Below are positions 36,810-45,567 of a DNA stretch of 64,000 nt, in pieces (the stretch's first letter is position 1; each line of letters starts with the position of its first letter). The notes under the pieces are model-generated. The model saw nothing but the letters and a program-made list of their open reading frames with translations. It had not been told where the DNA came from and searched no databases. The DNA comes from Porifericola rhodea (lineage in GTDB: Bacteria; Bacteroidota; Bacteroidia; Cytophagales; Cyclobacteriaceae), in assembly GCF_030506305.1 (NCBI RefSeq), contig NZ_CP119421.1:2209501-2273500 (forward strand), given 5' to 3'. The translations under genes and the position numbers were made by a program.

Positions 36810-37322
36810 ATGAAAACGATCTTCGCCTTCTCGCTGAGCATATTTGCTTTATTGTTCAGCTTCACGCTCTACGCGCAGGTTTCTCCGATCAAAATTAAAC
36901 AGCAGAGTGAAAAGCCCATTATAGAAGCCCGCCTTAATGGTAAGCGTGCTTACTTTTTGCTGGATACAGGCTCAGGAGTAACAGTTTTGGATAAAACTCA
37001 AGCTAAACACTATAATTTTGGTATCAAACAACTGATAAACCCCCATAAGGTATCCGGCGTGCATGGTACCGCAGGTGTCATGAACCGTGCATATAATGTT
37101 CAGCTTGAGTTGGGTGAGCTATATATAGAGGCTCCCTACTTTACACACGACCTGCGCAGGGTAATTAAATCTATTCGTGACAAATCTCTGGTCAAAATCA
37201 GTGGTATTATAGGTTCTGATGTCATGAACAAATACGGATTTGTCATAGATTATGGCGAAGAAATGGTCTATGTGGAAAGGGAAGACCCTAATAATCTGGC
37301 AGATATTAGTTACACACGATAA
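36810..37322 (+). CDS. Retropepsin-like aspartic protease domain protein
   Basis: Secreted protein of 170 residues. A signal peptide (IFAFSLSIFALLFSFTLYAQ) precedes a single aspartic-protease-like lobe: the DTGSG catalytic triad of residues in FLLDTGSGVTVLD, with GSDVMNKYGFVIDYG at the C-terminal end. Such single-lobe proteins act as dimers in the retroviral protease fold; in bacteria they are of unknown target. The gene ends 17 bases inside the converging quinone oxidoreductase gene. Confidence 0.82.
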   Translation: MKTIFAFSLSIFALLFSFTLYAQVSPIKIKQQSEKPIIEARLNGKRAYFLLDTGSGVTVLDKTQAKHYNFGIKQLINPHKVSGVHGTAGVMNRAYNVQLELGELYIEAPYFTHDLRRVIKSIRDKSLVKISGIIGSDVMNKYGFVIDYGEEMVYVEREDPNNLADISYTR

Positions 37323-38295
37323 CAGCCTTGCCAGACTTGCCTGCTTTATTGCTAAAGTCTACGGCATCTGCTGCCTTCTCCAGCGGAAAGGTTTCGCCAT
37401 ACTCAATGTGCAGCGCATCTTCTTTCGCCAGCTTGTGTAGTTCTTTGCCTAACTTAGCAATGGTAGTTATACCGGCATTTTTCATCCACTCAGACAGCCA
37501 AAAGCCCTTAATGCTAAGCTCTTTAAAGATCATAAGGCCGCCATTAACCTGAAAAGGCTGGCCACTCAGCACACCATAGACCATCATCTTACCATTTTGG
37601 CCCATACTGTTGAGTACTTCTTCTGATATTTTGCCTCCGATAGACTCAAAGCAGGCCTGTGCGCCTTTTCCTTCGGTAAGGGCGTTTACTCTCTCGCTTA
37701 CAGCATCTTTCTCGGTATTGATAACTGCCTCGGCACCCAGTTTGAGCAAGGGCTCTACCTGCTCCTCTCTACGTACCGTACATATAGTCTTGATCCCTCT
37801 CTCTTTGGCAATCCTGATCACCATTTTATTGAGTGCGGAGAAGCCTGCGGTAAGCAATAGCCAGTCTCCTTTTTGCAGGTTTACCTCATCCAGCATGGCC
37901 AGAGCGGTAAACGGGTTCACAAAGAGCTGCGCACCCTGCTCCCAGCTTAACTCTTCGGGTACCGGAAGCACCGCATTGGCAGGTACTACCACATATTCGG
38001 CCCAACTACCGATGGTACTAAAGGCAACGCGCATTCCTTTGCTAATCTGAATGCCATCACCTATGCCTGTACCGATAGCATCTATCTCACCGGCACCTTC
38101 CAGTCCTACAGGGCTTTCAGGAAACTTCGGCTTAATGCCATAATAGCCCTGAATAAACAGCCCATCGGCCGGATTAACAGATGCGGCCTTAACTTTAATA
38201 CGTACCTGCCCTGCTCCTACCTCCGGAATATCAGTTTCTTTAATTTCAAGGACATCCTGAGGATTCCCGGCCTGGTTAAAAATTACTTTTTTCAT
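37306..38295 (-). CDS. Zinc-free alcohol dehydrogenase / quinone oxidoreductase
   Basis: Medium-chain reductase of 329 residues. The N-terminal GroES-like half carries KVKAASVNPADGLFIQGYYG, the QOR-type substrate loop, and the C-terminal half has LLLTAGFSALNKMVIRIAKERG as the cofactor-binding helix region, with a less canonical glycine loop than the other QOR at 22012-22998. No zinc ligands. The last 17 bases overlap the end of the retropepsin-like gene on the other strand. It is divergent from the thioredoxin-fold gene, with a palindrome between the two starts. Confidence 0.88.
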   Translation of the reverse strand: MKKVIFNQAGNPQDVLEIKETDIPEVGAGQVRIKVKAASVNPADGLFIQGYYGIKPKFPESPVGLEGAGEIDAIGTGIGDGIQISKGMRVAFSTIGSWAEYVVVPANAVLPVPEELSWEQGAQLFVNPFTALAMLDEVNLQKGDWLLLTAGFSALNKMVIRIAKERGIKTICTVRREEQVEPLLKLGAEAVINTEKDAVSERVNALTEGKGAQACFESIGGKISEEVLNSMGQNGKMMVYGVLSGQPFQVNGGLMIFKELSIKGFWLSEWMKNAGITTIAKLGKELHKLAKEDALHIEYGETFPLEKAADAVDFSNKAGKSGKAVIVCN

Positions 38296-38372
38296 CAGAT
38301 AATTATCTTTTAGGGTTAAAAAAATCGCTTTAAATGACTCATCACTCTTGATGAGCTATAGATTGATTTTTC

Positions 38373-38395
38373 TCAGGAATTTGATATATTCCTGA
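38373..38395. promoter_or_regulatory. Palindromic operator-like repeat
   Basis: Perfect eight-base inverted repeat TCAGGAAT / ATTCCTGA separated by seven bases, lying between two divergent redox genes, 19 bases before the start of the plus-strand one. A second, shorter hairpin CTCATCA / TGATGAG lies at 38338-38355. The arm length and spacer fit a dimeric regulator site, but no regulator gene is nearby and the match to any known motif is unknown. Confidence 0.35.
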
Positions 38396-38413
38396 TATAA
38401 CTAATACACAACG

Positions 38414-39535
38414 ATGAAAAAGCTACACCTGTTACTCTTATTTTTTCTGGCGCTTAATTGGTGCTACGCACAGGAAAAGAAGCAAGAACCTAAAACGCTG
38501 GAACCCGGAGCTAGCGCTCCTGACTTTTCTCTTAAAGGAATTGACGGCAAAATGCATAGCCTAAGCACTTATGCCGATGCCGATGTGCTTGCCATACTCT
38601 TTACCTGCAATCATTGCCCTACGGCACAGGCCTACGAAGAGCGGGTCATTGATTTGGTAGAAGATTATTCAGACAAAAGCTTTCAATTAGTAGCCATCTC
38701 TTCTAATGCGCCTAATGCTATCAGCCTATCTGAGCTGGGTTACTCCGACCTGAGCGATACTTACGAGGAAATGCAGCAGCGTGCTAAAGAAATGAGCTAC
38801 AATTTTCCTTACTTATACGATGGAGATGCACAGGAGGCCGCTCTTGCCTATGGACCTGTGGCTACGCCTCATCTTTTTGTCTTTGATAAAGCCCGTAAGC
38901 TGCGCTATGTAGGTCGACTGGATGCTTCCGAAAAGCCAGGTACGGCAAATGCGGAAGATGCCAGAGCTGCGATAGATGCAGTACTTGCCGGTAAAGAAGT
39001 ACCTAACCCTACTACCAAAACATTTGGTTGTTCTATTAAGTGGGCCTGGAAAGATGAATGGGTACAAAAGCAGGAAGAGGCCTGGGCTCAGGAAGAAGTT
39101 AGCCTGGAACCCATCAGTGCCGATGGTATTCGTCAACTAATTGCTAATTCCTCCGACAAATTACGACTCATTAATGTTTGGGCGACCTGGTGTGGCCCTT
39201 GCGTTATGGAGTTTCCTGAATTTATAGAAATAGACCGCATGTACCGTGGCCGCGACTTTGAATTTATCTCTATTAGTGCCGATAAGCCAGACAAAGAGGA
39301 TAAAGTACTTAGCTTTCTTAGGAAAAAAGAAGCTTCTAACCAGAATTATCTCTTCAATATGGATGATAAATACGCTCTGATAGAAGCTATTGACCCCAAT
39401 TGGCAGGGAGCCTTACCCTATACCATACTGGTAGAGCCCGGCGGCACCATTGTGTACAGCCAGCAGGGAACTATAGACCCTCAGGAGATCAAAAAAACAA
39501 TTGTAGAGAACCAGTATATCGGAAGGTATTACTAA
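38414..39535 (+). CDS. Double thioredoxin-fold redoxin protein
   Basis: Secreted 373-residue protein with two thioredoxin-like domains after a signal peptide (LLLLFFLALNWCYAQ). The first (about 30-190) has an AhpC/TSA-type start, DFSLKGIDGK, and a CNHCP redox centre in FTCNHCPTAQAYEE. The second (about 235-373) is TlpA/ResA-like with WATWCGPCVMEFPEF. Two different CxxC/CxxCP centres on one chain suggest electron relay or handling of two partners in the periplasm. This is inference. It is divergent from the quinone oxidoreductase gene. Confidence 0.9.
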   Translation: MKKLHLLLLFFLALNWCYAQEKKQEPKTLEPGASAPDFSLKGIDGKMHSLSTYADADVLAILFTCNHCPTAQAYEERVIDLVEDYSDKSFQLVAISSNAPNAISLSELGYSDLSDTYEEMQQRAKEMSYNFPYLYDGDAQEAALAYGPVATPHLFVFDKARKLRYVGRLDASEKPGTANAEDARAAIDAVLAGKEVPNPTTKTFGCSIKWAWKDEWVQKQEEAWAQEEVSLEPISADGIRQLIANSSDKLRLINVWATWCGPCVMEFPEFIEIDRMYRGRDFEFISISADKPDKEDKVLSFLRKKEASNQNYLFNMDDKYALIEAIDPNWQGALPYTILVEPGGTIVYSQQGTIDPQEIKKTIVENQYIGRYY

Positions 39536-39735
39536 TTGCTTAAGCCTTTATAGGTAGCAAGCTTAAGGGCAGCTACAGCATTTTTGGCAGAGGGCTTAGC
39601 TAGCTTTATTAGCAGGCTATGTTGCGGCATAATATGAAAGTGAAGGGTGATATCCACATTATTTTCCAGATTTTTGTGAATATGACCGTTCATTTGCCCA
39701 GCATTAGGTAAAAATTTGGGCAGATGAAGCTTCAT
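39532..39735 (-). CDS. Small hypothetical protein
   Basis: A 67-residue open frame beginning with a clear ATG. It is basic, contains histidines (HIHKN and LHFHIMPQH) and a C-terminal lysine-rich helix (KPSAKNAVAALKLATYKG). The sequence looks regular and not random, and helical, but I do not recognise it. It overlaps the end of the thioredoxin-fold gene by four bases on the other strand. It may be a real small gene or, like its neighbourhood, a decaying remnant. Confidence 0.4.
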   Translation of the reverse strand: MKLHLPKFLPNAGQMNGHIHKNLENNVDITLHFHIMPQHSLLIKLAKPSAKNAVAALKLATYKGLSN

Positions 39736-39857
39736 TTGTGTTTTAAGCTTTCCTGTTTTGTGCAGTTAAAGTTTAATATGTAGCCTACTCTTCGGCACAA
39801 CATAGATAAGCCTGCTATATCAACAATAAAGCTTTAGTACACACTTTACCTGAGGGG

Positions 39858-40458
39858 CTAATCATTTTTAAAGAGCAATATGCTATCATTATTACGGGCA
39901 ATCAAGATGCGTTACCTTGCAGGGCAGGCATTAGCAGGGCGTCTCTCATTTCTCCTTCTACCTTCATGCCCGTATGCTGCTAGGGTAGTGGCCCAAACTG
40001 CTGATTTTGCGGCCCAGTAGCCATAGGCCTCGGCTGGCATCTTATCGCTCTACCTGAGGCTTAAGTGTGTAAAAGTTTCCTCCCAGCCATATGTTCATCA
40101 TACCATCTTCATTGATGTGATCGCAAAGAATAGCATATACCGGAGAGGTCCAGGCCTCCAGGGGCAGAGCTTGAAGCCTGAAGCTACCTTCATCATTCCA
40201 TAGCACTGCTGACGCAAGAGTATTAGCTTCGTAGGAGAGGGCTTCTGTCCGCAGTGCTGGCGAAAAGCGCTGTTTGTAAGTCTGGTGCGCATAATCTTCG
40301 TAGTATAGCGCCTGTATTTAGAGGGAAGGCAGCTGCCGGGTAAGGTTCATCTTTGTAGCAAAAGGATAAGCCTGGCTATCCAGAGGAGCATAGCAGTTAA
40401 GAATAAACTCCCTCTTACCATTCTGGCCAAAGTCATGCACATATATACGCGATGGCTA
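39858..40458 (-). pseudogene. Remnant of a CRTAC1/ASPIC-type VCBS protein (C-terminal part)
   Basis: Reading the minus strand from 40458, a frame runs IYVHDFGQNGKREFIL, then YPFATKMNL, meets TAA at 40320-40318, and goes on in the same frame as YYEDYAHQTY, LPLEAWTSPVYAI, HINEDGMMNIWLGGNFY to another TAA at 40044-40042. It resumes as DASRGLWLLG, shifts frame near 39967 (MKVEGEMRDALL) and again near 39905, ending LIARNNDSILLFKND at 39858. These pieces appear in the order seen at the C-terminus of the intact VCBS protein encoded at 41920-45246 (DFDNNG, YPFA, YADYA, EAQFAPVYAM, YNQDG, GN, DANYG, LLVGINN). At least two stops and two frameshifts show that it no longer encodes a protein. Confidence 0.75.
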
Positions 40459-40579
40459 TTGTGCAGAAGCCTTAAACCTGGTATTGGACTGTCAGTGTTA
40501 ATATTTGATGCTTAGTCAGTATCATGTGCTTAGCCGTACGGACTGCGGCTATTTAAGCTAGTGGCTTTAGTATTATAAT

Positions 40580-41923
40580 CTATTTTCCGGAATAGCTATT
40601 TACGTTTAGTGCCAGTTTATTAAGTATATAGTGCCCGATAGCTTTGCCTTCTGCTACTCCATCTTCTATAGCATCGCGGAAATGTATACCTCCGTACAGG
40701 CGAGATATGGCAGCCTCATTGGCAGCCTGAGTAAAAGAGGAGAAGGAGCGTATAGGTAATCCAAAATAAACCTCCGAATCGTCATCAAATGCAAAATTTT
40801 CTCCTAAAAGCTGGGTGAGTATTACAGCAGCGGAGGCAGAGGCTACACTATGACCGCTGGTATACTCAGGGAAAGGCGGCGTCTGTAGTATAGGTTTCCA
40901 CTTCTGGTCTATATAGCGATTTATCACGGTCTCAGGACGAATTCTATCGCTACGGTATTTTTCGTGCCAGCAGCTAATGAACGCATCATGTAGGCTTAAA
41001 GCAAGCAAGGCATGCACAAATACAGCTCGTTTCAGGGAAATGTCAGCCTTTTCGCAGGCGATACCAGCTATGCCCATCCAGTGGCCGCCCGGCGTAATTT
41101 TTTTGAGTCCGATAGCCATATGTCCGGTAAACTTTACGGCAAAAGGGTTGCAATCCCAGAAGTTGGCGATTTCTTCCTGCTCATCATTAACATCTTTTAC
41201 GGTATGGTAAACTTCCATCGTCTGCTGGTAGAAGCTGCTGCTTGTATCCAAACTAAAAGGGGCTGGAGGAGGAGGCGAAAACTGATTGGCAGAGTCCATG
41301 AAGAAGGGACGTACGTGCATCCAGCTGGGCTCTATAGCTTCTATGTATGCCGGAGGCGTAGGGTACCAGTGTCCTTCTTTTTGCGTAGGAATGTAACGTG
41401 TATAAGTGCTTAACCGGGAATAACCATCGCTACCTGCATAGGCTAATACCTCAGAGGCCACGGCTCTGGCATATTGTATATTTTCATCCAACGTCAGATC
41501 GCTGAGTACATAGTTTTGCTGAAAGCTATCTGCATAAGCATTTTGCTTATCCTGAAGCATATAACCAGAGGGTAGTATCTTCTCTCCCAATGCAAGCATG
41601 GCGTAGGTAGAGGCGAAAGCTATATTTAACGATTCGGGAGCCTGAGGCATCTCAAACTCTGGTACCTCTTTAAATTTTTCACTTAAGTAAGGATAGTGCT
41701 CACTGTTGTTAACAACTACCTGATAGGCAGCTAGCGTAGCATAAGCATAAAAACGCGCTGCGGCAGGTGGGTTAATGACATCATGCAGCATTACAGAGGA
41801 AATCTCAAAAAGCTGATCTGTAAAATCTTTAATCTGTGCTTTTTCAATCTCTCGGGATGGCGGTATAGCCTGCGCCCTGCTTAGTAAAAAGCATAGCAAA
41901 AGGCTCAATAAGCTGAATCTCAT
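40580..41923 (-). CDS. Vanadium-dependent haloperoxidase-like PAP2 protein
   Basis: Secreted protein of 447 residues with a signal peptide and the C-terminal PAP2/haloperoxidase active site. The three phosphate/vanadate-binding motifs are present: K-x6-RP in KYRSDRIRPE, TSGHS at 355-359 (the usual PSGH with T for P) and SR-x5-H-x3-D from S407 to D417, in which H414 would bind vanadate or phosphate. This could be a vanadium haloperoxidase or an acid phosphatase; the sequence cannot decide. Its start overlaps the stop of the VCBS gene by four bases (ATGA), so the pair is translated together. Confidence 0.87.
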   Translation of the reverse strand: MRFSLLSLLLCFLLSRAQAIPPSREIEKAQIKDFTDQLFEISSVMLHDVINPPAAARFYAYATLAAYQVVVNNSEHYPYLSEKFKEVPEFEMPQAPESLNIAFASTYAMLALGEKILPSGYMLQDKQNAYADSFQQNYVLSDLTLDENIQYARAVASEVLAYAGSDGYSRLSTYTRYIPTQKEGHWYPTPPAYIEAIEPSWMHVRPFFMDSANQFSPPPPAPFSLDTSSSFYQQTMEVYHTVKDVNDEQEEIANFWDCNPFAVKFTGHMAIGLKKITPGGHWMGIAGIACEKADISLKRAVFVHALLALSLHDAFISCWHEKYRSDRIRPETVINRYIDQKWKPILQTPPFPEYTSGHSVASASAAVILTQLLGENFAFDDDSEVYFGLPIRSFSSFTQAANEAAISRLYGGIHFRDAIEDGVAEGKAIGHYILNKLALNVNSYSGK

Positions 41924-44900
41924 GGTTTATTCAGTTTGTATGACTCTATTCCGATATTATTTATACCTACCAGCAGATAGGTGTCATCGTTAATCTGTAT
42001 TTTTTCTAATGATTTGACATCGCCCTTAAGTTTTAAGCCGGACTCTGCCTGAGGTATATAGGTAAAGTTGCCTTTTCCGTCTCCGGCAAAAAGCTGGCCG
42101 TAGTTAGCATCAATTACACCCATACGGATACGAATAGCGCTTTGGTTACCAGCCAGTAACAAATCCTGGTTTCCGTCCTGATTATAGTCAAGAGTGGTCA
42201 TTGCATATACTGGTGCAAACTGTGCCTCTCTGGGCAGGTTATGGGCGCTAAATTTTTCTCCCTCATTTTCCAGATAAAGCGTTTCTAAGGTTTCGGCAGT
42301 AAGGGTGTGAGCTCCTTCTAACTCCTCTTTGCTAAAAATATCTTCCAATTTAGCATTCGCATAGTCAGCATAGGTAGTAAACTTCTGCCGTTTGTTATAG
42401 ATCTGGTCCAGCAGCTCGCCACGGCTGGCAAAGGGATAAGCCTCTCCCTTGATGTAGTAGGTAAGGATGGGGTCAATAGAGCCATTATTATCAAAGTCTT
42501 TGTACACCATCTGAAGAGGCTCCTGCGGGCTCACCTGTAGTTGTGAGTTAAGCCCGAAATTGGCTGCTACTATATCCAAATCGCCGTCATTGTCAAAATC
42601 TTCCAGCAGAATTTTGTTCCATAAGCCGGTAAGGGGCTTTTCAAAAAATGTTTCTGTAGCGTTTACAAATTGGGCATTGCCCTGGTTGAGATAAATAGTG
42701 ATGGGCATGTACTCTCCTACCACAATAAGATCTTCTCGTCCATCAGCATTCAAGTCTGTCCATTTGGCATCGGTAACCATGCCTATGTTGCTAAGCCCTT
42801 CAGCCTGCTCGGGAGCTAGAACCGTAAATTTACCCTGACCATCATTTTGCAAGAGATAGCTTTGTGGAGTTTGGGGGTATTGGCCAGGAATAACTCTTCC
42901 TCCTACAAAAAGGTCAGTGTCACCATCCTGATCAAAGTCAGCAGGCAACACGCAGGATTTACTCACCAGCATAGAGGGCAAAGCATCACTAGCAGTTTCA
43001 AAATTGCCTTGTCCATCATTAAGGTAAAGGTAGTCCTGCAATACAAAGTCTTGTGGTCGGAAATCCTGATAACCGCCGCTAGCCACGTACAGGTCCAGGT
43101 CGCCATCTCCGTCGGCATCAAAAAATGTAGCATCCGCATCTGTATTGAGCATATCTTGCGTAGTAAACTTCTGCTCAACCTCAGTATATGTGCCATTGCT
43201 GGTCTGCAAATAAACTTTTCCAAAGCTTCCTTTAGAAGAGCCTACAAAAATGTCAAGGCGTTCATCCTGATTGATATCAGCCATTGCCATGGTAGGTCCA
43301 CAGCTGGTAAGCATGTTCATAAGTAGAGGCTGCCTTTTAAAGTCGTTATAAGCATACTCCTGATGCTGGAAAGGAATCAATGCGTTGGTTTGTTCAAACA
43401 GGTAGTGATTCGGTGTAGCACTGGGATGATCTTCGTTTTTTCCTTTTTCCTCTAGGCTAAGGTGCTGGTTCGCTTTTAGCTTTTTAATCACCTGTTTACT
43501 GCCAGAAGGCCAGATAATAACCACAGAATCTGCTCTGTTACTTTCTCCTAACCCAATATGGATACGCTTACTCATAGAAGACTGAAAGCCTCGGGTAGGC
43601 ATGTACTCAAAATACTGAACCTCTCCCTGCGTATATACTTTGATTTTGCTACCCAAAGCACTTCCTTTCTGGGCATTAAGCTCCAGGCTAAGGTAATTAT
43701 ATTCGGGCTTTAGTTCCCGGCTAAGATTCTGGTATACAAAGGCGCGAGCATTTAAATTATTAACGATTAAATCCAGGTCGCCGTCATTATCTAAATCTCC
43801 GTAGGCCGCTCCGTTAGAAAAGGTTTTATCATCAAAACCCCACTCATTGCTTTTGTCTTCAAAGGCAAGGCGACCATTGTTTCTGAAGATGTAATTTTGT
43901 AGGGGTGTTGATGTCATATTACTTACCAACTGAAAGGTGTCTGCTTTTTCCTGCTTCACGGCCTTTTGAAAGAAGTAATCTCCTTTGTACTTCAGAAAGT
44001 CACGATTCGTATAGTCACGATAGTAGCCATTGGTAACAAAAAGATCTTTCCAGCCATCATTATCAAAATCAGCAAAAAGCGAAGACCAGCTCCAGTCTGT
44101 ATTGGATATGCCTGCTAACTGACCTACTTCGCTAAAGGTAGTATGGCCGTCGGGTCCGGTAGCGCTATTCAGATGCAGCATATTTCGCATGTTCTGGTGG
44201 TAGAAGCCATTCATTACCATAAGGGCATAGTGCTCGTAATTGTCCGGGCCGTACAGCAGTTTTTGACGCTCATTATCCTGAGGGAGCATATCCAGCGTGT
44301 AAATATCTACCAGTCCATCGTTATTCATATCGGCTACATCTGAGCCCATAGAAAAGTAAGAGATGTGCTGAAAATAGTCCGTCATCTGATCTTTAAAGGT
44401 GCCATCCTGCTGATTAATATAAAGGTAATCCGGCTCTATATAGTCGTTGGAAACGTAAATATCCTGCCAGCCGTCGCCATTAATATCGGCAATAGCAATG
44501 CCCAGCCCGAAGCCTAATGGGCTACCTTTAATACCTGCCTGCTCGCTAACATCTACAAAGCGTCCATCTACGTTTTCGTAGAGCTTATCTCCAGCGGTGG
44601 GGTGGCGGGTGTCGCGTACATCATTATATTCTACCTCGTAAATAACGGTGGTATTATGGTTAAGGAGATACATATCCAGGTCACCATCTTTATCAAAATC
44701 AAAAAAGGCGGCCTGGGTGCTGTTAGAAGGATCGTCCAGCCCGTAATCAGCAGCCTGCTCCTTAAACTGATTATTTCCCTGGTTAATGTACAGCTCATTA
44801 CGACGGGCTTCTTCGTTTTGCCATCCGGAGTAGCATATATAAATATCCAGTAAATTATCCTGGTTGATATCTACCATAGTAACCCCGGTACTCCATGAGC

Positions 44901-45246
44901 CGGAACGCCCTTCCAGCCCGGCAGTTTTGCTGATGTCTTCAAATTTAAAGTCTCCCTGGTTAAGGTATAGCGCATTTTTACCCATGTTAGCTGTAAAAAA
45001 GACATCTTCCAGCCCATCATTATTAATATCGCCAATGGCCGCGCCCCCTCCGTTATAAAAATATTCGTAGGTAAGGATGTTATGCTTCTCATCTTCTTTA
45101 AGCTGATTTTTAAAGTGGATACCTGTTTTGCCCGCTGGCCGTAGTTTAAAAAGCGCTTGCTCCTGTGCCAGCATTTTAAAAGGAGAAATTAAGAACAAGA
45201 GAAACAGGCAATAGAAGAAAGGGCGGGGGGGTAGTAGTTCATTCAT
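41920..45246 (-). CDS. Giant VCBS-repeat / ASPIC-UnbV (CRTAC1-like) protein
   Basis: Secreted protein of 1108 residues with a signal peptide ending near KMLAQ. Repeated calcium-binding-like blades of the D-x-N-x-D-G-x-x-D type (for example DINNDGLEDVF, DFDKDGDLDMY, DINGDGWQDIY, DFDNDGWKDLF) fill the N-terminal half, an ASPIC/UnbV domain follows about residues 530-600 (GSALGSKIKVYTQ to IWPSGSKQVI), and a second set of blades makes up the C-terminal half. The layout matches CRTAC1-like beta-propellers. Such proteins are abundant in marine Bacteroidota and may bind surface glycans or act with partner enzymes, but the role is unproven. The downstream haloperoxidase-like gene is coupled by a four-base overlap. 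A -7 box lies directly before its start. Confidence 0.93.
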   Translation of the reverse strand: MNELLPPRPFFYCLFLLFLISPFKMLAQEQALFKLRPAGKTGIHFKNQLKEDEKHNILTYEYFYNGGGAAIGDINNDGLEDVFFTANMGKNALYLNQGDFKFEDISKTAGLEGRSGSWSTGVTMVDINQDNLLDIYICYSGWQNEEARRNELYINQGNNQFKEQAADYGLDDPSNSTQAAFFDFDKDGDLDMYLLNHNTTVIYEVEYNDVRDTRHPTAGDKLYENVDGRFVDVSEQAGIKGSPLGFGLGIAIADINGDGWQDIYVSNDYIEPDYLYINQQDGTFKDQMTDYFQHISYFSMGSDVADMNNDGLVDIYTLDMLPQDNERQKLLYGPDNYEHYALMVMNGFYHQNMRNMLHLNSATGPDGHTTFSEVGQLAGISNTDWSWSSLFADFDNDGWKDLFVTNGYYRDYTNRDFLKYKGDYFFQKAVKQEKADTFQLVSNMTSTPLQNYIFRNNGRLAFEDKSNEWGFDDKTFSNGAAYGDLDNDGDLDLIVNNLNARAFVYQNLSRELKPEYNYLSLELNAQKGSALGSKIKVYTQGEVQYFEYMPTRGFQSSMSKRIHIGLGESNRADSVVIIWPSGSKQVIKKLKANQHLSLEEKGKNEDHPSATPNHYLFEQTNALIPFQHQEYAYNDFKRQPLLMNMLTSCGPTMAMADINQDERLDIFVGSSKGSFGKVYLQTSNGTYTEVEQKFTTQDMLNTDADATFFDADGDGDLDLYVASGGYQDFRPQDFVLQDYLYLNDGQGNFETASDALPSMLVSKSCVLPADFDQDGDTDLFVGGRVIPGQYPQTPQSYLLQNDGQGKFTVLAPEQAEGLSNIGMVTDAKWTDLNADGREDLIVVGEYMPITIYLNQGNAQFVNATETFFEKPLTGLWNKILLEDFDNDGDLDIVAANFGLNSQLQVSPQEPLQMVYKDFDNNGSIDPILTYYIKGEAYPFASRGELLDQIYNKRQKFTTYADYANAKLEDIFSKEELEGAHTLTAETLETLYLENEGEKFSAHNLPREAQFAPVYAMTTLDYNQDGNQDLLLAGNQSAIRIRMGVIDANYGQLFAGDGKGNFTYIPQAESGLKLKGDVKSLEKIQINDDTYLLVGINNIGIESYKLNKP

Positions 45247-45253
45247 AACTTTA

Positions 45254-45261
45254 CAAACTTA
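45254..45261 (-). promoter_or_regulatory. -7 box of the VCBS gene
   Basis: On the minus strand TAAGTTTG is an exact match to the Bacteroidota -7 consensus, ending seven bases before the ATG at 45246. Transcription would begin next to the start codon, so the message would have almost no leader. No -33 TTG at the normal spacing is seen. Confidence 0.4.
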
Positions 45262-45487
45262 GCGCAAGACAGTAATATAGATGAGAAGCAATTTTAGTGA
45301 TAATTGCGTAAGTGATACTTTTCTTTCTCACTTGCCAGACTAAGCTCCGGCAGGTTAACTATTGACTTTTGACTTAGGTAATACTTTCAAATATAGCTGA
45401 TTTTGCCTGCTCAACGCTAGTAAAAAGAAGTAAAACTTAAGGTTGGCTACGGATTTATAACAAGAAATGTATAGAAATAGAAAGAAT

Positions 45488-45513
45488 AAGGCAAACCAGA
45501 AAAGGTTTGCCTT
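45488..45513 (-). terminator. Terminator hairpin after the S1/P1 nuclease gene
   Basis: Ten-base perfect stem AAGGCAAACC / GGTTTGCCTT with a six-base loop, located 55 bases beyond the nuclease stop. The T tract after it on the minus strand is broken (ATTCTTTC), so efficiency is unsure. The rest of the 321-base gap at 45247-45567 holds only the VCBS gene promoter. Confidence 0.6.
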
Positions 45514-45567
45514 AATAGTGATTATTGCTTAGCAGTAAAAACTGAGAAAGAACTTAGGAGGCAGCGT

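Noticed and set aside
40098-40292. 64-codon minus-strand open frame inside the remnant region
   Set aside because: It is a different frame from the decayed VCBS frame that explains the same bases, and its residue content is random.
42847-43326. 159-codon open frame antisense to the VCBS gene
   Set aside because: Aspartate-rich repeats on the sense strand produce long isoleucine/valine/histidine-rich antisense frames. No independent support.
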